Shown: piece by piece, positions 58,796 to 64,000 of the stretch
How the letters are laid out: every line of letters starts with the position of its first letter
Position numbering within the stretch: position 1 is the first letter of the stretch
Assembly (NCBI GenBank): GCA_029204225.1
Contig: CM055106.1
Coordinates: forward strand, 21,211,285-21,275,284
Origin: Diphasiastrum complanatum
Lineage: Eukaryota; Streptophyta; Lycopodiopsida; Lycopodiales; Lycopodiaceae
Direction of reading: 5' to 3'
DNA length: 64,000 bases
Made by a program: the position numbers and the translations under genes
The notes under the pieces: generated by a model
The model's database searches: none
What the model was told of the DNA's origin: nothing
The model's input: only the letters and a program-made list of their open reading frames with translations

Positions 58796-60681
58796 CGTCA
58801 ATTCTCAGCAATTCTTAACTCAGTAAATTTAGATCATGAACAAGCAATGAAAGAACAGATCATAAATGAATTTAGGGATGTTTTTCCATCTGAATTACCT
58901 CATGGTTTACCACCATCTAGGTCAGTAGACCACAGGATTGAGTTAATTCCAGGAAGTCAACCTATCTCTAGACAACCTTATAGGTTTTCTCAGAAAGAGG
59001 AGACAGAGATTTCAAATCAAATAGAAAATTATCTAAGGATGGGACATATACAACCTTGGGGCGCCCCTGTTCTTCTAAAAGTGAGAAAGATGGAGGTTTC
59101 CGGATGTGTGTTGATTACAAGGGCTTAAATAAGGTGACTGTCAAGAATAAATATCCGTTACCCAGGATGGATGACCTTGTAAATCACTTGGGTGGAGCTC
59201 AATATTTCACCAAGATAGATCTCAGGATAGGGTACCATCAAATAAGAATTAAATCGGAAGATGTCCAAAAGACAGGATTTCGTTCTAGATTTGGTCATTA
59301 TGAGTTCTTAGTGTTGCCTTTCGGGTTAACGAATGCTCCAGCAACGTTCCAACAAATGATGAACGATTTATTTCGTCCATATTTGGGGAAGTTTGTGGTA
59401 GTATTCCTAGATGATATTCTCGCCTACAGTAAAACCTTTAAGGAACACATTAGAGCACCTGAGAATCATCTTGATGAAACTCCAGCAGGAGTTACCCTAT
59501 GCTAAAGCGTCCAAGTGTGAATTCTTTAAGCAAGAGTTGCTTTATCTTGGTCATAAGATCACAGTTAATGGGATCAAGATTGACGAGGATAAAATCAAGA
59601 TTGTGATTGAGTGGCCAATTCTGGGAACTATGAAGCAAGTTAAATCGTTTTTAGGATTTACCGTTTTCTTCAGAATATTTATTAAGGATTATGCTAAGGT
59701 TGCAGCTCCGCTCAATAATCTGACAAAAGGGATTGTTAATTAAAAGAAAAAGAGGAATCAACCTAGTCCGCCTGTTGTTTGGAACGAGGAATTGAATCAG
59801 TGTTTTGAGAAACTTAAAACATTGGTTGTTTCAGCTCTCATGTTACAAATTGCAAATCTAGACTTACCTTACGTCGTGAGAACTGATGCAAGTGATATTG
59901 CAATTGGGGCGGTTCTATTACAAATGGATAGGCCACTAGCGTTTGAAAGCAAAAAATTCACTGGTGCTCAGTTGCGTTATACTAAGCAGGAAAAGGAATT
60001 GTTTGCAGTAATCCATGCACTTAGAACCTGGAGACACTACTTGTATGGTAGTAAGTTTATAGTGTATACGGATCACCAACCTCTTTAAGTATTTTTGCAA
60101 TCAACATGATCTTCGGGGAGGAAAGCTCAATGGCCTGAATTGATGCAAGAATTTGATCATGAAATTCGTTACATAAGAGGCAGTTCTAATCAAGTTGCGG
60201 ATGCTCTTAGTTGGATCGATGAACTGAACGAGTTGTCATTCACCCAGATTTTCACAGATCTATATCTTTCGCTGAGAGGAAAATATGAATCTGACTCCCA
60301 TTTTGGTCATATTTGGAACATTGTTCAGACCGGAAGAAATGTGGACAATGTTGAGTCAAGTTCACAAGGGACTCAACTAACAAACAAAGATAAGAAGATT
60401 GTGGGACAATTTACTTCGCGATGGATTGCTATTTTGGAATGGAAAATTTTGTGTACCTGGGGATGAGGAGCTCAAATGCAAGATTTTGTTTGAATGTCAT
60501 GACATACCCTGTGCAGGACATCCCGGTATACACAGGACTCTGGACTTGGTTAAAAGGGAGTTTTAATAAATCATATGTCGAGTCATATGTAGTTAAATGC
60601 AAGCCCTGTCAACTAGCAAAGGCTAAACAACATAAGGCTGGTGGTTTGTTGCATCCGTTATATATCCCTGATAAGAGATAG
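58796..60681 (+). pseudogene. Ty3/Gypsy RT, RNase H and integrase start (plus strand)
   Basis: RT begins [40 protein letters not shown], then frame change, [69 protein letters not shown] and the catalytic [14 protein letters not shown]. Next come LLYLGHKITVNGIKIDEDKI, SFLGFTVFFRIFIKDYAKVA, and RNase H with VVRTDASDIAIGAVLLQ, FTGAQLRYTKQEKELFAVIH, RHYLYGSKFIVYTDHQPL, IRYIRGSSNQVADALSWID. It ends in the integrase zinc-binding region (ECHDIPCAGHPG, CKPCQLAKAKQHK) at 60681. At least four frameshifts or stops. Probably the continuation of element F. Confidence 0.85.
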
Positions 60682-60877
60682 GAAAGCACAGTGATTGATG
60701 TGATAAGCTTCAAGCAAATGTTTCCACAGAAAAAAAATGGAAAAAACGATGGTGGGCAGCCTCCTGAATCGCGCTCCTCCTGATGCATATTGTGCGCCCT
60801 ATCTACTGGTTAACCTATGAGTGATGGCAAGAATAGAGGTGGAGGGATGGCGGGCCTCAATCCCTCACAGCCGTCAG

Positions 60878-60935
<58 letters not shown>

Positions 60936-63900
60936 CGGGCTCCGGACGTGCAGGCCCTCTTCTTTTTTGAATCTGGTGTTTTGGTAAAACCCGAGGAGGG
61001 AAGTGTGATATGCGTGGTGAGCAAGGAAGGGGGGGGGGTCGGGGTTTGGTGAACTTAAGACAACTTAAAGTTGTCGTGGAGTTGTAAATGGTTGGGGGGG
61101 GCACAAGGCTGGCAATTTTTTCCTATGGGTTTTCTTGTTGGATTTTCCTTTTTCCTGCGGGCATTTTAGTCATTTTTGGACTACGTAAAAGCAAAGGCAG
61201 TTACTTTTTGAATGAAATGTAATGGCTTAAGTAATGATAGATTTTCGATGCATTGACTAGTTTTTTCCGAACTTTTATTGCTTAAGATCCATTTCGCAAA
61301 AATCATTGGTATAAATTCTATAAGCACGATATTGTCCGTTAAAAGCTACGGTTTTTTGGACATTGCTCGATTAGAAAAGTTATACCAGTAATGATTGAAC
61401 CGAACGTAATATTTTTAATTTTTTTTCAGTTTTCAAAAGCAAATGAAGGGAATGAAATTCTATTTAAGGGGAGGCTAATGAAAATTCGCTCGGCATCACT
61501 CGACCGTGATGACCCCCTAAAAATTTTAAACACCCGCACCGATTTCATAGCTATAAATTGCATTATGTTGGACCATGGTGTGTTGGAATTTCATCTAGGC
61601 AATAAGTAGAAAAAACCAAATGCAAAACTATTTAATCGATAATTAGCCATTATGATATACAGCATGGGCTTACAACTGGAAATTTTTCCAGCGGGTAAAG
61701 CCCGGAAGTTGTCGATGACTGGATAAATTGTTGATCGAGCTACTTTAGCTTGCACAACGTCCCTAAGGCCTCCTTATAGTGGAGGACGCAACCCATAGAA
61801 TTGTGATTGGGCTGAATTCCTGAAGGAATTCCGTAAGGCTTTTTCACAATTGACGAATTATATTTGCATTATAAACTGCAATGGACAACCGAGAATTGGA
61901 CACCTGTGTCCGAAAATTCTTGTATGTTTTTGACCAAGGTGTTTTTTTTTTTTTTCGGAAACAGACACGGTCAAAAACGGCCCAGAAGCCTAGGATGGAA
62001 AAACTAAAATGGAACGAGAAAGTTGTTTCTTGATATGCTTGAAGCTGTGGGCGTAACACCACTGTTTGTTGTTAAGAACAAGAAAAAGCCGGTTCATTCT
62101 TCCCCATTTCTAAGTTTGTCACTCAAGGCATAAATACTTTGATCCTTTTGGTGACCGTAAAGATTGTGAAAAGGGGCAAAAGAATATCTCAAGTGGAAAT
62201 TGTTTCATTGAAGTTGGAATTTGTATATAGATCCCGAAAACTTCATATAATTGTACTATTTTTTTTGACACTTTGATCAGGAAGTGGAGGGCCTTCATGG
62301 AGTATGAACCTGTGGTATGGGACGCGGGCAATTCCAAAATGAAGATCTGAAACTAACTGGATCAGTTGACCATAGTATGGTCGTAAGTCTTAGTGATGCC
62401 AAATACTATCGGTCATAAAATGGGTGTTTTGTCGGAAATTTGAAATATTGGTCATGACCCCTTTTGGATATTTCAAATTTACAAAACCAGAAACCCGGCA
62501 AGCTATTTCTTTATAAAGGATATATTGGTGATTTTCTGAACACATCAATTAACTCGATTTTTTGTGATTCCTTGGAAGGTAATTTTGATTACTCGTTAAC
62601 CATGGACGATGTCACAGAAATGGTTAATGAAACCGTTTTCTAAAATTGTTTTCTCCACTTGAATCTTCAAGTAATCCTTTTCTGATTTACAAGTCAAATT
62701 CTCAAGCTTGGTAATAAAGAAGATCTTTTGTTAAGTCACTGTGTTGGGACATCATTGCTATTTGCTAACAATGATGCAACATTTCTTTTGGCTTTCAAGA
62801 TTTTCTCGGAATTCTTCTTAGACTCTTCTCCTGGGCAAATCTCGAATGATCTGCACCCCTTAGAAACTCGTGGCATTTCCTGTTAAAAAGGGGAAGAAGT
62901 AGGAAGAAAAAAGAATTATCAAGGAGAAACATCGATCAAAGATTCAAGGAGGAATCTGTTATATCGATGATGGACCTATTTTATGAATCAGAAACGATAG
63001 GATATTTAGATATTACAGAAATCCTTTATGGATTAAAGTAGATATCTGGGTTGAAAATTTAAAGAAGGGAAATTTAGAAAGTACTCTTGCGGTAGAAAAG
63101 TGGCTGATAACAAGTCCGATTGATTTGCGTCAGAACTTGGTAATTCTATTGCAAGATGCGGGTTGTTGAAACCCATTCCTTGCTGGAAATAGTCAACTTG
63201 ATCTTAGTAGAAACTGAGATCCGTGGGTTGATGCAAGGAAGGAAATTCATGCTAACACTATATTCTTTTGAGATTATCTCCGGTTGAGATACGGAATGTG
63301 AAATAGCACTCTTTGAGAAACATTCTCTCTTAGAGGATAACCAAGTGACAGGATTCTCGGTTATAAAAGTGTTGTACAAATCTGGAGTTATCTGTAGAGA
63401 TATGCTATGTAGTGAATCTTTGTGGATCATAAAGCCTTTTTGTACAAACTTTTAATCTTGTGGATCTACAAAGTGAACTAAGTTTGTTTGCATGCATAAA
63501 CTAGTTGTTGATACATAGGCATATTGATGAGAATTGTGTTTAAGATAATTTCTCGCTGGGTTAGTAATTTCTCATTGAGAATCGCTTATTGACCTAGAAG
63601 TGATTTAGAATCAGATTAAATGTGGTGTTTTGGTATCACACGTAGACATTTAAAATATTTTCTAAATCTGATACAGCTAACCGAGTCAGAAGCGTTACTT
63701 CTGAGTTAGTTGTGGAAAATCAACAATATAATCTTACTTATGGATATTGTTGTTGAGAGGTATTGCTTATAAGTCACATCATTTATGAGTCATTTTGGAT
63801 TCAGTTACTAATGGGTGTGCATAGAATACACGAGAACTTTTGGGCCTCATCTTTTCCCCGTTTGGAATTGATGGAATGCTATCCCGAAAGACTCAGGACA

Positions 63901-64000
63901 ATTGGATAGTCGTTGGTTGCCAAAAGTAGAGCTTCGCGTAAGAAATTCTGATGAATCTTAAGTTATTCTAGATTAGAACTTAAGAGAAAGATCTAGACGT
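60682..64000. other. Spacer without recognised gene
   Basis: Contains a CT microsatellite (60884-60932) and G-rich runs near 61032. Short coding-like stretches on the plus strand at about 62480-62640 (GYIGDFLNTSINSIFCDSLE) and about 63010-63167 (NPLWIKVDIWVENLKKGNLE and DLRQNLVILLQDAGC, stop) are not recognised. No LTR, splice pattern or RNA gene was established. Confidence 0.35.
60884..60932. repeat. (CT)n microsatellite
   Basis: CT tract of about 49 bp. Confidence 0.9.

Overview
The window is nuclear DNA of a seed plant, most likely a flowering plant. The evidence is an auxin response factor gene (a plant-only family), GT-AG introns, plant Copia and chromodomain Gypsy retrotransposons with initiator-Met-tRNA primer sites, a DUF659-type hAT transposon, many long CT/GA microsatellites, and introns of 4-8 kb full of transposons. 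No rRNA, tRNA, CRISPR or bacterial operon was seen. Species cannot be named from sequence alone.

Two host genes can be assembled exon by exon. (1) Plus strand, 9220-20091: the C-terminal six exons (274 residues) of a protein prenyltransferase alpha-subunit repeat protein (PTAR1-like). All intron phases agree, and the N-terminal exons are not visible. Its second and fourth visible gaps hold an L1-like ORF1 relic and two Copia relics. (2) Minus strand, 53801-37220: a nearly complete auxin response factor, thirteen exons encoding about 874 residues with B3, ARF, long Ser/Gln-rich middle and PB1 domains. Exon 1 was not located. One intron (50938-43067) holds a 5.2-kb Copia element with identical target duplications, lying in an older Copia relic that carries an exact 501-bp tandem duplication. 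The last intron holds another Copia element and a Gypsy scrap.

Layout: 1-419, end of a Gypsy element and its LTR, inserted in a hAT relic (420-1396). 1.4-3.67 kb, microsatellites and small palindrome-rich elements. 3675-8425, a full-length decayed hAT element on the minus strand with terminal repeats, an 8-bp target duplication and an unusual acidic/Pro-rich C-terminal extension. 8.4-8.84 kb, TG-rich repeat. 9.2-20.1 kb, PTAR1-like gene. 20.1-24.86 kb, AT-rich spacer without recognisable genes. 24.86-33.3 kb, nested retrotransposons: a plus-strand Copia split by a minus-strand Copia, then an uninterrupted 310-codon retroelement-derived frame and non-coding internal sequence. 33.3-37.2 kb, spacer with dispersed repeats. 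37.2-53.8 kb, ARF gene. 54.6-60.7 kb, a plus-strand LTR element interrupted by a minus-strand chromodomain Gypsy element. 60.7-64 kb, spacer with a CT microsatellite and short unidentified coding-like stretches.

Nothing here is a defence system or gene cluster. The noteworthy points are the hAT C-terminal extension shared by two copies, the family of small elements with palindromic subterminal motifs of different sequence, the long open frame at 29.8-30.8 kb, the 501-bp perfect duplication, and two separate loci with the same nested arrangement (gag of a plus element, 5'-truncated minus element, then RT of the plus element).
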